Assembly (NCBI GenBank): GCA_018816095.1
Contig: JAHIWP010000019.1
Location: 1-39,992 of the forward strand
Reading direction: 5' to 3'
Source: Gammaproteobacteria bacterium
GTDB lineage: Bacteria; Pseudomonadota; Gammaproteobacteria; Pseudomonadales; Pseudomonadaceae
DNA: 39,992 bases
Shown here: one piece after another, positions 16,615-25,461 of the stretch
Numbering within the stretch: position 1 is the first letter of the stretch
How the letters are laid out: every line of letters begins with the position of its first letter
Program-made: the position numbers and the translations under genes
Notes under the pieces: model-generated
What the model saw: the letters and a program-made list of their open reading frames with translations, nothing else
Told to the model about the DNA's origin: nothing
Database searches by the model: none

Positions 16615-18831
16615 GAAGAGGTCTATCGGGTCTACGTCTAACGACCAGCGCACCGCGCGGCCGCTGGGCATCTGTTCCAGGGCGTGCATCCAGGTGTTGA
16701 GCAGTCGATGCAGCGGCGCGCGGGCGTTAGCTTGCACCAGCAGCTGGGCACGGTAGCGGCCGGCGCGGCGTTCCATCGGCGCGGGGATCGGGCCGAGCAG
16801 TTCGATGCCGCTGAGTTTCAGCTCGTCCAGCAGCAGCTCGGCTTCCGCGCAGGCGTCGTCGAGAAAGCCTTCGGCCTGGCCCGGTTTGTGTGCCTCGGCG
16901 CGCAGCAGGGCGAGGTGGCAGAACGGCGGCAGGCCGGCGCTACGGCGTTCGCTTAGGGCTTGCTCGGCGAAGGCGAAGTAGCCTTGCTCGGTCAGTTGCA
17001 CCAATAAAGGATGGTCGGCCAGGTGGCTTTGGATAATCACCTTCCCTGGCTCTTCGGCGCGCCCGGCACGCCCGGCTACCTGCACAATCAACTGAGCCAT
17101 GCGTTCGCTGGCGCGGAAATCCGCGGAAAACAGGCCGCCATCGGCATCGAGAATCGCCACCAGGGTCACGCGGGGGAAGTGATGGCCCTTGGCGAGCATC
17201 TGGGTGCCGACCAGGATGCACGGCTCGCCGCGTTGCACGGTGTTGAACAGGGTGGTCATGGCTTCTTTGCGCGAGGTGCTGTCGCGGTCCACGCGCAACA
17301 CAGGTACATCGGGGAAGAGAATCTCCAGACGTTCTTCCGCACGCTCGGTGCCAGCACCCACTGGGCGCAGGTCGACGTTGTTGCATTTCGGGCAGTTACT
17401 CGGCTGGCGCTCGGCATGCCCGCAGTGGTGGCAGCGCAACTCGCGCGAGCGCTGGTGCACGGTCATCCGCGCGTCGCAACGCGGGCATTCCGACAGCCAG
17501 CCGCAGTCATGGCACAGCAGCGTAGGAGCGAAGCCGCGACGGTTAAGGAAGACCAGCACCTGCTGACCGGCCTGCAAGGTCTGCGCGATGGCTTGTTGCA
17601 TGGGCCCTGATATCCCTGAATCCAGCGGCCTACTTTTTACATCCAGGCGCAGAAAACGCGGCTGCTTGGCGCCGCCGGCGCGCTCACGCAGATGCAGCAG
17701 GGCGTAGCGGCCGCTGTGGGCGTTGTGCAGGCTTTCCAGCGAGGGCGTGGCCGAGCCGAGGACAATCGGGATGTTTTCCTGATGCGCACGTACCACGGCC
17801 AGATCGCGCGCGTGATAGCGCAAGCCTTCCTGCTGTTTATAAGAGGCGTCGTGTTCTTCATCGATGATGATCAGCCCCGGGCGCTGCATTGGGGTAAACA
17901 GTGCCGAGCGGGTACCGATGATGATGTCGGCCTCGCCGTCGCGCGCCGCCAGCCAGGCGTCCAGGCGCTCGCGGTCATTGACTGCCGAGTGCAGCAAGGC
18001 AATGCGCGCATTGAAGCGCTGCTCAAAGCGCGCCAGGGTCTGCGGGCCGAGGTTGATTTCCGGGATCAGCACCAGCGCCTGCTTGCCAGCCTCCAGGGTT
18101 TCGCGGATCAGCTGCAGGTAGACCTCGGTCTTGCCGCTGCCGGTAACGCCCGCCAGGAGATAGGTATTGAAGCTGTCGAAGCCTGAGCGGATGGCCTCGG
18201 AGGCCGCGCGTTGCTCGGCATTCAGCGGCAATTCTGGCTGCGCGAGCCAGTTAGCGTGGCGCTTGCTCGGGGCGTGCCGGCGCACTTCCACCTGGACCAG
18301 GCCTTTTTCCAGCAACAGGTCGAGGCTGTCTTTGTTCAGCTGCAGCTTGCTCAGCAATTGATTGGCAACGCCATGCGGGTGCTGGGCCAGGGTCTTCAGG
18401 GCATCACGCTGGCGCGGTGCGCGGCTCAAACGTGGGTCGTCCAGCTGCGCGCCATCGCTGATCGACCAGAAGCGCTCCTGGCGCGCTTCTGCCGGCTCGC
18501 CCTGGCGCAGCAGCACCGGCAGCGCCCAGCTTATGGTGTCGCCAAGGCTGTGCTGGTAATACTGGGCGGTCCATAGGCACAGCTTAAAAAACGCCGGCGG
18601 TAGAGGTGACTGCGCGTCGAGCAGTTGCAGGGCCGGCTTGAGCTTGTCTGCGGGCACCTCGCTGTGATCCGTCACCTCAATCAAGATGCCGATCATTTCC
18701 CGTCGACCAAACGGCACGCGCAGCCGTGCGCCGGGCTGCAAGGCGCTGCGCGGCACACCGGCGGGGGCGCGGTAGTCGAACAGGCGGCGCAGCGGCGAGG
18801 GCAGGGCGAGGCGCAAAATGACGTCGGACAA
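16612..18831 (-). CDS. priA: Primosomal helicase PriA
   Basis: 3'-to-5' helicase of 739 residues that recognises stalled replication forks and starts replisome reloading. In order it has the DNA-binding N terminus (RLALPSPLRRLFDYRAP), Walker A GVTGSGKTEVYLQ, the DEEHD box, GSATPSLES, and a zinc-binding region with eight cysteines (CHDCGWLSECPRC... through CPKCNN). The helicase C motifs LVGTQMLAKGHHFP and QVAGRAGRAEEPG follow. The start appears to be TTG (18829-18831): GGGAG lies 7 nt upstream (18839-18843) and the protein then begins SDVILRLALPSP, as expected. The stop codon is TAG, and its G is contributed by the MITE-like element; the sequence beyond the element implies an original TAA. The protein itself is intact. 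Confidence 0.95.
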   Translation of the reverse strand: MSDVILRLALPSPLRRLFDYRAPAGVPRSALQPGARLRVPFGRREMIGILIEVTDHSEVPADKLKPALQLLDAQSPLPPAFFKLCLWTAQYYQHSLGDTISWALPVLLRQGEPAEARQERFWSISDGAQLDDPRLSRAPRQRDALKTLAQHPHGVANQLLSKLQLNKDSLDLLLEKGLVQVEVRRHAPSKRHANWLAQPELPLNAEQRAASEAIRSGFDSFNTYLLAGVTGSGKTEVYLQLIRETLEAGKQALVLIPEINLGPQTLARFEQRFNARIALLHSAVNDRERLDAWLAARDGEADIIIGTRSALFTPMQRPGLIIIDEEHDASYKQQEGLRYHARDLAVVRAHQENIPIVLGSATPSLESLHNAHSGRYALLHLRERAGGAKQPRFLRLDVKSRPLDSGISGPMQQAIAQTLQAGQQVLVFLNRRGFAPTLLCHDCGWLSECPRCDARMTVHQRSRELRCHHCGHAERQPSNCPKCNNVDLRPVGAGTERAEERLEILFPDVPVLRVDRDSTSRKEAMTTLFNTVQRGEPCILVGTQMLAKGHHFPRVTLVAILDADGGLFSADFRASERMAQLIVQVAGRAGRAEEPGKVIIQSHLADHPLLVQLTEQGYFAFAEQALSERRSAGLPPFCHLALLRAEAHKPGQAEGFLDDACAEAELLLDELKLSGIELLGPIPAPMERRAGRYRAQLLVQANARAPLHRLLNTWMHALEQMPSGRAVRWSLDVDPIDLF

Positions 18832-18901
18832 ACAGTGGCTCCCGTGATCAGCCGCGGTCGGCGAGGCGCGATCTTAGCATGCAGCCAGTCGACGGCCGGC
18901 C

Positions 18902-18929
18902 TTGCGTCGCTGCGGTGCTCTGGTATTAT
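18902..18929 (+). promoter_or_regulatory. Putative sigma-70 promoter for rpmE
   Basis: TTGCGT (18902-18907), a 16-nt spacer and TATTAT (18924-18929) lie about 70 nt before the rpmE start, in the gap divergent from priA. Prediction by eye. Confidence 0.45.
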
Positions 18930-18999
18930 CGCCGGCCTAATTCCGTGCGGTACCTGACAATAGTGTTTGGTGGCGGCGCGACAGTCCTGAGGAATCACC

Positions 19000-19215
19000 A
19001 TGAAAGCCGATATCCACCCGAACTATGTAGCCATCACCGCCACTTGCAGCTGTGGCAACGTGATCGAAACTCGCTCCACCCTGGGCAAAGCGCTGCCTCT
19101 GGACGTGTGCAACGAGTGTCACCCGTTCTACACCGGTAAGCAGAAAATGCTGGATACCGGCGGCCGTGTTGATCGCTTCAAGCAGCGTTTCGGCATGTTC
19201 GGCGCCAAGCAGTAA
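19000..19215 (+). CDS. rpmE: 50S ribosomal protein L31, zinc-binding form
   Basis: Ribosomal protein of 71 residues that contributes to an intersubunit bridge between the 50S and 30S subunits. It is the C+ (zinc-binding) type: C16 and C18 in TCSCGN, then C37 and C40 in [12 protein letters not shown] and the basic C terminus ([16 protein letters not shown]) are standard. The ATG has GAGGA at 18989-18993. The gene is divergent from priA, as in P. aeruginosa. Its terminator lies about 48 nt downstream, inside the 5' coding region of the following nuclease gene. No zinc-free L31 paralogue is present in the window. Confidence 0.97.
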   Translation: MKADIHPNYVAITATCSCGNVIETRSTLGKALPLDVCNECHPFYTGKQKMLDTGGRVDRFKQRFGMFGAKQ

Positions 19216-19241
19216 GCTTGCGCGCAGCGTCGCAAACCCTA

Positions 19242-20042
19242 ATGGGTTGTACCGCGCTACTGAAAAAGGCGTCCCTTGTGGGCGCCTTTTTCGTTTTCGG
19301 CTTTTACGCAGGCGCCGCGCTGGCGTTCTGCCCGGCCCCGGGCAAGCTGCCCAGCGTGAAGGTGCAGCGTGTGGTCGACGGCGACACCCTGCGCCTGGTG
19401 GATGGGCGTAGCGTGCGTTTGATTGGCCTGAATACACCGGAGATCGGTCGCCAGGGGCGTGCCAGCGAGCCCTTGGCCGACGCCGCTCGCCGGCACTTAC
19501 AGGGGTTGGTGGCGGCCAGCGATGGACGCATCGCCTTGCAGGTCGGTCGGCAGCCCAAGGATCACTACGGTCGCACCCTGGCACATGCCTACGACAGTCG
19601 CGGGCGTAATCTAGAAGCCCAGTTACTCAGTGAGGGGTTGGGCTACCAAGTGGCAGTTGCGCCCAATCTGGCCTTGGTGCGCTGCCAGCAGGCGGCCGAG
19701 CGCAGTGCACGGCAGGCCCGTGTCGGGCTGTGGCAGCGTTCGCCGGTTAAGTCCCCAGCGCAGCTGAAACAGGGCGGGTTTGCTCTGCTCCGGGGGCGCG
19801 TCGAGCATGTCGAACGTAATGCCGGCGGGGTCTGGGTGGAAATGGCTGATGACTTGGTGCTGCATATCGCCCCGCGCGCGCTGGCTAATTTCGACCTGCA
19901 CGCTGTCCAAGGGCTTGAAGGGCGTAAGGTCGAGGCACGAGGATGGGTGATTGATCGCGCCAAGCGTGGCGGCTTGCGAAAGGGGCAGGCGCGCTGGATG
20001 CTGCCGTTGACCGATAAGGCCATGTTGGAGGTGCTGCCATGA
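19242..20042 (+). CDS. Secreted SNase-family thermonuclease
   Basis: Exported staphylococcal-nuclease-like protein of 266 residues. The signal peptide runs to about A28 (GFYAGAALA). The SNase core has VVDGDTLRLVDG, VRLIGLNTPEIG and HYGRTLAHAYD, which carry the Ca-binding aspartates and the Arg/Glu/Arg catalytic set known for the family. The C-terminal third (about 170-266) is an extra domain with no motif I recognise. ATG 19242 is chosen over the upstream TTG at 19218. Codons 8-17 lie in a perfect terminator hairpin, so either expression is attenuated or the true start is lower, for example GTG 19278. The stop overlaps the next ATG (ATGA), indicating translational coupling with the M48 gene. 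Confidence 0.85.
   Translation: MGCTALLKKASLVGAFFVFGFYAGAALAFCPAPGKLPSVKVQRVVDGDTLRLVDGRSVRLIGLNTPEIGRQGRASEPLADAARRHLQGLVAASDGRIALQVGRQPKDHYGRTLAHAYDSRGRNLEAQLLSEGLGYQVAVAPNLALVRCQQAAERSARQARVGLWQRSPVKSPAQLKQGGFALLRGRVEHVERNAGGVWVEMADDLVLHIAPRALANFDLHAVQGLEGRKVEARGWVIDRAKRGGLRKGQARWMLPLTDKAMLEVLP
19263..19291 (+). terminator. rpmE terminator inside nuclease 5' coding region
   Basis: AAAAAGGCG (19263-19271) pairs perfectly with CGCCTTTTT (19283-19291). The inner TCC/GGG pairs extend the stem to 12 bp around a CTTGT loop, and a T-run ends it. This is a textbook intrinsic terminator about 48 nt after the rpmE stop, but it lies within the apparent signal-peptide codons of the next gene. Confidence 0.85.
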
Positions 20043-21475
20043 TTGTGCGTGTCCTGCTATTGCTGATGCTGTTGCAACTGACGGCTTGCGCGGTCAATCC
20101 GGCCACCGGGCGCAGCAACTTCGTGATGATGAGCGAGCAGCAAGAGCTAGACCTCGGCCGTCGTTACAACCAGCAGATCCTTAAGGAAAACCCGCGCTAC
20201 GCCGATGAGAAGCTGCAGGCTTACGTGCAGCAGGTCGGTGAGCGCGTGGCCAAGAGCAGTCACCGAGCACAGCTGGCCTATCAGTTCACGGTGGTCGACA
20301 GCCCTGATATCAATGCCTTTGCCTTGCCGGGTGGCTATATCTACATCCATCGCGGGCTGCTGGCGTACCTCAGTTCTGAAGCCGAGCTGGCTGCGGTGCT
20401 CGGCCATGAAGTGGGTCACGTGACGGCGCGCCACAGTGTGCAGCAACAAAGTCAGTCAACCGCTTGGGGCTTGCTGGGCCAGGCTGTGGCGATTGGTACG
20501 GGTGTCGGCGCGGCCGCCGATGTCACCGGTGTAGTGGGTAACGCTTTTGTCCGTGGTTATGGCCGCGACATGGAGCTTGAGGCTGATGGCCTGGGCGCTC
20601 AATACCTGGCGCGCAGCGGTTACGACCCGCAGGCGATGATCGAAGTGGTCAAGGTGCTGAAGAATCAGGAAGACTTCTCCCGCGACCAAGCGGCTGCGCG
20701 CGGAGAAGCGCAACCTGCTGGCGGCTACCACGGGTTGTTCGATACCCATCCGGATAACGACCGGCGCTTGCAGCAGGTGCTGGGCCCGGCGCGTGCGCTG
20801 GCCACAGGCCGGCAGGAGGTCAATCGCGAAGTCTTTCTCAAGCGCTTGGAGGGGCTACCCTTCGGTGACTCTGCCGAGACTGGGGTGCGCCGCGGTCAGC
20901 GCTTCTACCATGCGGATTTGAATTTCACCCTGACGTTCCCCAAGGGCTGGAGCCTGCTCAATCGAGCGGATGCGTTGATTGGCCACACCGAGGATCAGCA
21001 AGCTTTTATTGCGATGACGCTGGAGGACAATCCGCAACAATTGTCGCCAGCTGAACTGCTGCGCCAGCGCGTTGGTGGCCAGCGCCTGGTGGCTGGCGTC
21101 GAGTTGCAGCAGGCTGGCCTCAAGGGTTATAGCGCGGTGATCCCCGGCAATGCTGCCAAGCGCGTGGCGCTGATTCAGCATGGTCCGCAGGTTTATTTGT
21201 TTGTGGCGGCGGTGCGTGGTCGGGCCTCGTTGGAAAGTCAGGACGAGCAGTTTTTGAGCGTGATCAAAAGCTTTCGGCCGATGACCCGCGCCGAGCGCAA
21301 AGAGGCGCAGCCCTTGCGCTTGCACATGGTCAAGGTCAAACCGGGGCAGACCATTGAAGCGCTGGCCAAGGGCAGCAAATTACCAGGTGATGCGCTGAAG
21401 ACCTTACGTTTGCTCAATAACCTCTACCCGTCGGGGCAGCCGCGTGCTGGTGATTGGCTGAAGGTCGTGCGCTAG
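20039..21475 (+). CDS. M48-family metalloprotease lipoprotein
   Basis: Cell-envelope zinc peptidase of 478 residues, similar to the BepA/LoiP group that removes misfolded outer-membrane proteins. The signal sequence ends in the lipobox LTAC with C17 as lipidation site. The zinc motif HEVGH sits in ELAAVLGHEVGHVTARHS, and the third ligand glutamate is in MELEADGLGAQYL. The long C-terminal part lacks obvious TPR repeats; it has a beta-rich region and ends in a LysM-like segment (VKPGQTIEALAKGSKL to GDWLKVV), which may bind peptidoglycan. The ATG overlaps the nuclease stop by 4 nt. It is not certain that it is a true BepA orthologue. Confidence 0.87.
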   Translation: MIVRVLLLLMLLQLTACAVNPATGRSNFVMMSEQQELDLGRRYNQQILKENPRYADEKLQAYVQQVGERVAKSSHRAQLAYQFTVVDSPDINAFALPGGYIYIHRGLLAYLSSEAELAAVLGHEVGHVTARHSVQQQSQSTAWGLLGQAVAIGTGVGAAADVTGVVGNAFVRGYGRDMELEADGLGAQYLARSGYDPQAMIEVVKVLKNQEDFSRDQAAARGEAQPAGGYHGLFDTHPDNDRRLQQVLGPARALATGRQEVNREVFLKRLEGLPFGDSAETGVRRGQRFYHADLNFTLTFPKGWSLLNRADALIGHTEDQQAFIAMTLEDNPQQLSPAELLRQRVGGQRLVAGVELQQAGLKGYSAVIPGNAAKRVALIQHGPQVYLFVAAVRGRASLESQDEQFLSVIKSFRPMTRAERKEAQPLRLHMVKVKPGQTIEALAKGSKLPGDALKTLRLLNNLYPSGQPRAGDWLKVVR

Positions 21476-21505
21476 GGCTTGCGTGCGTATACCGACTCGT
21501 CAGTC

Positions 21506-21535
21506 TTGTGCAGTTGTATACAACTTGCGTATCCT
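21506..21535 (+). promoter_or_regulatory. maeB promoter with GntR-like operator
   Basis: AGTTGTATACAACT (21512-21525) is a perfect 14-bp palindrome whose core TTGTATACAA fits the GntR-family operator pattern (GT-N-TAC). It lies between a possible -35 (TTGTGC, 21506-21511) and -10 (TATCCT, 21530-21535), 52 nt before the maeB start. Binding there would block the promoter. No GntR gene is in the window. Confidence 0.5.
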
Positions 21536-21577
21536 CGGCCGCCTGCCTGTTCAACAGCCCAAAGCGGAAATGCCCAT

Positions 21578-22846
21578 ATGTCTGATTTGAAAACAGCCGC
21601 TCTCGATTATCACGCCAATCCCCGTCCGGGTAAGCTGAGTGTCGAGCTCACTAAGCCAACCGCAACCGCCCGCGACCTAGCTCTGGCCTATAGCCCGGGT
21701 GTCGCCGAGCCTGTGCGCGAAATCGCGCGTGATCCGGAGTTGGCGTATCGCTACACCGGCAAAGGCAACCTGGTGGCAGTGATCTCTGACGGTACCGCTA
21801 TTCTCGGTCTTGGCGACCTCGGTCCGTTGGCTTCCAAGCCGGTTATGGAAGGTAAGGGTGTACTGTTCAAGCGCTTTGCCGGTATCGACGTATTCGACAT
21901 CGAAGTCGAGTCCGAGAGCCCGCAGGCCTTTATCGACACCGTACGCCGTATCTCCATCACGTTCGGCGGCATCAACCTGGAAGACATCAAGGCACCTGAG
22001 TGCTTTGAAATCGAACGCACGCTGATCGAACAGTGCGACATTCCGGTATTCCATGATGACCAGCACGGCACTGCGATCGTGACGGCGGCGGGCATGCTCA
22101 ACGCCCTGGAAATCGCCGGCAAGACTCTGCCTGAAGCCAAGATTGTGTGCCTGGGCGCTGGCGCTGCCGCGATCTCCTGCATGCGCTTGCTGGTGAGCAT
22201 GGGTGCCAAGGTTGAGAACATCTTCATGGTCGACCGCAAAGGCGTGATCCACGCTGGCCGCGATGACCTGAACCAGTACAAGGCGGTCTTCGCCAGCGAA
22301 ACGGACAAGCGCACCCTGTCGGACGCGCTTGACGGTGCTGACGTATTTGTTGGTTTGTCTGGTGCTAACCTGCTGGCCCCTGAAGACCTCAAGCGCATGG
22401 CGGCAAGCCCGATCGTGTTCGCCTGCTCCAACCCGGATCCGGAAATTCAGCCAGAGCTGGCCCATCAAGTGCGCGATGACGTGATCATGGCCACCGGTCG
22501 TTCCGACTACCCGAACCAGGTCAACAACGTACTGGGCTTCCCGTTCATTTTCCGTGGTGCTCTGGACGTTCGCGCGACCCGCATCAACGAAGAGATGAAA
22601 ATCGCCGCTGCTCTGGCGCTGCGTGACCTGGCCAAGTTGCCGGTGCCACAGGAAGTCTGTGATGCCTACGGTGGCATTGCCCTGTCGTTTGGTCGCGAGT
22701 ACATCATTCCGAAGCCAATGGACCCACGTCTGATCACCTTGGTCTGCGACGCGGTAGCCAAGGCTGCGATTGAAAGCGGTGTAGCGACTCTGCCCTATCC
22801 GAAGCATTACCCGTTGCAGTCGGTTAACGATGTGTTCAACGGCTAA
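21578..22846 (+). CDS. maeB: Malic enzyme
   Basis: Oxidative decarboxylating malate dehydrogenase that makes pyruvate, CO2 and reduced nicotinamide (probably NADPH), linking the TCA cycle to gluconeogenic and biosynthetic carbon flow. At 422 residues it is the short form without the phosphotransacetylase-like C-terminal domain of E. coli MaeB. Motifs include YSPGVAEPVREI, SDGTAILGLGDLGP, HDDQHGTAIV (metal and substrate site) and the nucleotide-binding LGAGAAAISCMRLL. ATG 21578 (MSDLKTAALDYH) is the start; upstream in-frame codons cover the promoter and palindromic operator. A strong bidirectional terminator follows. Confidence 0.95.
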   Translation: MSDLKTAALDYHANPRPGKLSVELTKPTATARDLALAYSPGVAEPVREIARDPELAYRYTGKGNLVAVISDGTAILGLGDLGPLASKPVMEGKGVLFKRFAGIDVFDIEVESESPQAFIDTVRRISITFGGINLEDIKAPECFEIERTLIEQCDIPVFHDDQHGTAIVTAAGMLNALEIAGKTLPEAKIVCLGAGAAAISCMRLLVSMGAKVENIFMVDRKGVIHAGRDDLNQYKAVFASETDKRTLSDALDGADVFVGLSGANLLAPEDLKRMAASPIVFACSNPDPEIQPELAHQVRDDVIMATGRSDYPNQVNNVLGFPFIFRGALDVRATRINEEMKIAAALALRDLAKLPVPQEVCDAYGGIALSFGREYIIPKPMDPRLITLVCDAVAKAAIESGVATLPYPKHYPLQSVNDVFNG

Positions 22847-22866
22847 GCGCTTAGCTTAAACGCAAT

Positions 22867-22892
22867 AAAAAACCCGCTTCGGCGGGTTTTTT
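22867..22892. terminator. Bidirectional terminator between maeB and ponA
   Basis: Perfect 11-bp stem AAAAAACCCGC (22867-22877) / GCGGGTTTTTT (22882-22892) closed by a TTCG tetraloop. The A-run on one side and the T-run on the other let it serve the convergent maeB and ponA transcripts alike. Confidence 0.95.
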
Positions 22893-22943
22893 ATTGGTCG
22901 CTATTTCGGCTGTATAAAGCGGATACGCTTGCTGTTAGTGGCT

Positions 22944-25358
22944 TTAGAACAGGTCTATCGGCGCAACTTCATCAGCGGGTAGCGGGCTGCCTGGGATGTA
23001 GGTGCCCGGCTCGAACTCACCTATGGGCGGCGGGGAGTCTTCGCTCTTGAAGAGTTCGAAGTAAGCGTTCGGGGTGTCCGGGGAGGCCGCGCGACCGCTG
23101 TGTGGGTCGATGCGCAGGGTCAGTATGCCTTTAGGCTCGGGCAGCACATGGCTGGGTTTGTCCTTCAGTGCCGCGCCCATGTAGCTCATCCAGATCGGCA
23201 GGGCCACGGTGCCGCCATATTCATTGCGGCCGAGGCTTTCCGGTTGGTCGAAACCGGCCCAGACCGTGGTGATGTAGTCCGCGTTATAGCCGGAAAACCA
23301 GCTGTCTTTCGACTCGTTGGTGGTGCCGGTCTTGCCTGCCAAGTCGTCACGACCGAGTGCCAGCGCGCGGCGGCCGGTGCCGCGCTTGATCACATCCTGG
23401 AGCAGGCTGGTCATGATGTAGGCCGTGCGTTCATCGATGACTTGCTCGGCAAGCACTGGCTCAACTGGCGGCTGTGTGTCGCCTGTGCTGAGTTGTGCCG
23501 CATTGCCCTGCTCGGTGCGCAGGGCAATACCCGCTGGCGACTGGGCTGGGTTAGCGTTGAACAGTCGCTTGCCATCACGGCCTTCAATCCGCTCAATCAA
23601 ATACGGCTCGGTTTTGTAGCCGCCACTGGCGAAAACACTCCAGCCCTCGGCGATTTCCATGGGCGTGAGGCTTGCCGTGCCCAGGGCCAGGGAAAGATTG
23701 GGCGGTAGATCCTTTTTCTCAAAACCGAAGCGCTCGATGTAGTTCAGGGTGCTGTCGATGCCGAGGTCTTGCAGTAGGCGAATAGAGACCAAGTTGCGTG
23801 AGCGGTACAACGCTTCACGCAGGCGGATCGGGCCGAGGAAGGTGTTGTTGTCGTTCTTCGGGCGCCAGGTCTGCGAGCGAGGGTCGTCGGCAAGCACGAT
23901 CGGCGCATCGTTGATCAGGGAAGCTGCGGTGTAACCGTTATCCAGCGCGGCGCTGTAAACAAATGGCTTAAAGCTTGAGCCTGGTTGGCGTTTGGCCTGG
24001 GCAGCGCGGTTGTAATTGCTCTGCTCGAAAGAGAAACCGCCGACCAGGGCGCGAATTGCGCCGCTGTTAGGGTCTAACGAGACCAGAGCACTCTGCGCCG
24101 CAGGGAGTTGAACGAAGCGCAGGCTATCGTCTTCTTGGCGCTGCACGCGGATCAGGTCGCCGATCTGGCTAACATCCGCTGGCTGCTGTGGGCGCGGCCC
24201 GAGGCTGTTGGTATTAAGGAAGGGGCGTGCCCATTTCATGCTGTCCCAGGTCACGACGTGTTCTTCGCCGTTACGCAGCAGGACCATGATGCCGCTCTTC
24301 TCGACGCTTGTAACAATGGCTGGGTCTAGGCCGCCGAGTGATGACTGCTTGTTTAGTTCGCTCAACCAATGCTCTTTGGTCATGCCTGGCAGGCGGCTTT
24401 CTGGGCCGCGATAACCGTGGCGTTGATCGTAACTAATCAGCCCTTCACGGACTGCGCTATTGGCGGCCTGCTGCAGGTCGCTGGGCACCGTGGTGGTGAC
24501 GTTAAACCCCTCGGTGTATGCCTCGCTACCATAGCGGCCGACCATTTCAGCGCGCGCCATTTCAGCAATATAGGGTGCTGCCAGTTCGGGTGTAGCTACG
24601 TGGTAGCTAACATTGATCGGCTCAGCCAGCGCCTCTTCATAGCGCTGCTTGTCGATGCGCCCCAGGCTGTACATGCGCCCGAGAATCCAGTCGCGGCGCT
24701 CCATTGAGCGGGCCGGATTGACCAGCGGATTGAAGCGTGAAGGGGCTTTTGGCAGGCCGGCAATCATTGCCATTTGCGCAAGGCTGGTCTCGCGAATGGA
24801 TTTTCCGTAATAAACCTGTGCGGCCGCTTCGATACCGTAGGCACGGTTACCCAAGTAAATCTTGTTCACATAAAGTTCAAGGATTTCGTTTTTACTGAGC
24901 TCCCGCTCAATTTGTAGCGCAAGAAGTATCTCGTTGATCTTGCGTGAAAAACTTTTCTCACTGGTGAGGAAAAAGTTCTTCGCCACCTGCATGGTAATGG
25001 TGCTTCCGCCCGATTGAATCTGTCCGCTTTTCAAGATTTGCGTTGCAGCGCGCATCAGGCTGCTAAGGTCGACGCCATAATGGTTGGCAAAATTGTCGTC
25101 TTCGGCTGACAGCAATGCGCCGATGAAGTCTGGTGGGATATCAGCGAAGGCTATAGGTGAACGACGCATTTCACCGAATTCGGCAATCAGTTTGGCGTCG
25201 CTGCTGTAAATACGCAGGGGAATCTGCAGTTGAATGCTGCGCAACGATTCGACGGACGGTAGGCTGGGGCTAAGATAGAGGAAGGCCCCGCTGAAACTGA
25301 GTACCACCCCACAAAAAACGGCGAGGCAAGACCAGCAAAAAAAACGCAAAAGACGCAT
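22944..25358 (-). CDS. ponA: Penicillin-binding protein 1A
   Basis: Bifunctional class A PBP of 804 residues that polymerises glycan strands and crosslinks peptidoglycan. It has one N-terminal membrane anchor (about residues 5-28), then the GT51 glycosyltransferase domain with LLSAEDDNFANHYGVD, GGSTITMQVAKNFFL, INEILLALQIE and YLGNRAYGIEAAA. A linker/OB-like region follows, and then the transpeptidase domain with the SSFK nucleophile box (QPGSSFKPFVYSAAL), the SRN-type box (YRSRNLVSIRL) and KTGTT. The ATG at 25358 is preferred; a TTG directly before it is also in frame. It is divergent from pilM across a 184-nt AT-rich gap, as in P. aeruginosa. Confidence 0.96.
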   Translation of the reverse strand: MRLLRFFCWSCLAVFCGVVLSFSGAFLYLSPSLPSVESLRSIQLQIPLRIYSSDAKLIAEFGEMRRSPIAFADIPPDFIGALLSAEDDNFANHYGVDLSSLMRAATQILKSGQIQSGGSTITMQVAKNFFLTSEKSFSRKINEILLALQIERELSKNEILELYVNKIYLGNRAYGIEAAAQVYYGKSIRETSLAQMAMIAGLPKAPSRFNPLVNPARSMERRDWILGRMYSLGRIDKQRYEEALAEPINVSYHVATPELAAPYIAEMARAEMVGRYGSEAYTEGFNVTTTVPSDLQQAANSAVREGLISYDQRHGYRGPESRLPGMTKEHWLSELNKQSSLGGLDPAIVTSVEKSGIMVLLRNGEEHVVTWDSMKWARPFLNTNSLGPRPQQPADVSQIGDLIRVQRQEDDSLRFVQLPAAQSALVSLDPNSGAIRALVGGFSFEQSNYNRAAQAKRQPGSSFKPFVYSAALDNGYTAASLINDAPIVLADDPRSQTWRPKNDNNTFLGPIRLREALYRSRNLVSIRLLQDLGIDSTLNYIERFGFEKKDLPPNLSLALGTASLTPMEIAEGWSVFASGGYKTEPYLIERIEGRDGKRLFNANPAQSPAGIALRTEQGNAAQLSTGDTQPPVEPVLAEQVIDERTAYIMTSLLQDVIKRGTGRRALALGRDDLAGKTGTTNESKDSWFSGYNADYITTVWAGFDQPESLGRNEYGGTVALPIWMSYMGAALKDKPSHVLPEPKGILTLRIDPHSGRAASPDTPNAYFELFKSEDSPPPIGEFEPGTYIPGSPLPADEVAPIDLF

Positions 25359-25430
25359 CAAGATTTTTGGATTTCCAGATAAAAGAACGAGTTAAGCGAA
25401 ACATAAGGTTAAAAGAGAAAAACTGATCAC

Positions 25431-25436
25431 ATTATA
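25431..25436 (-). promoter_or_regulatory. Putative ponA -10 box
   Basis: On the minus strand this reads TATAAT, a perfect sigma-70 -10, about 73 nt before the ponA ATG. The best -35 with a spacer of 17-18 nt is weak (TGGCTA), so an activator or a poor -35 is likely. Confidence 0.45.
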
Positions 25437-25461
25437 AGCGGTTTTTTTGCCGGGTAGCCAT

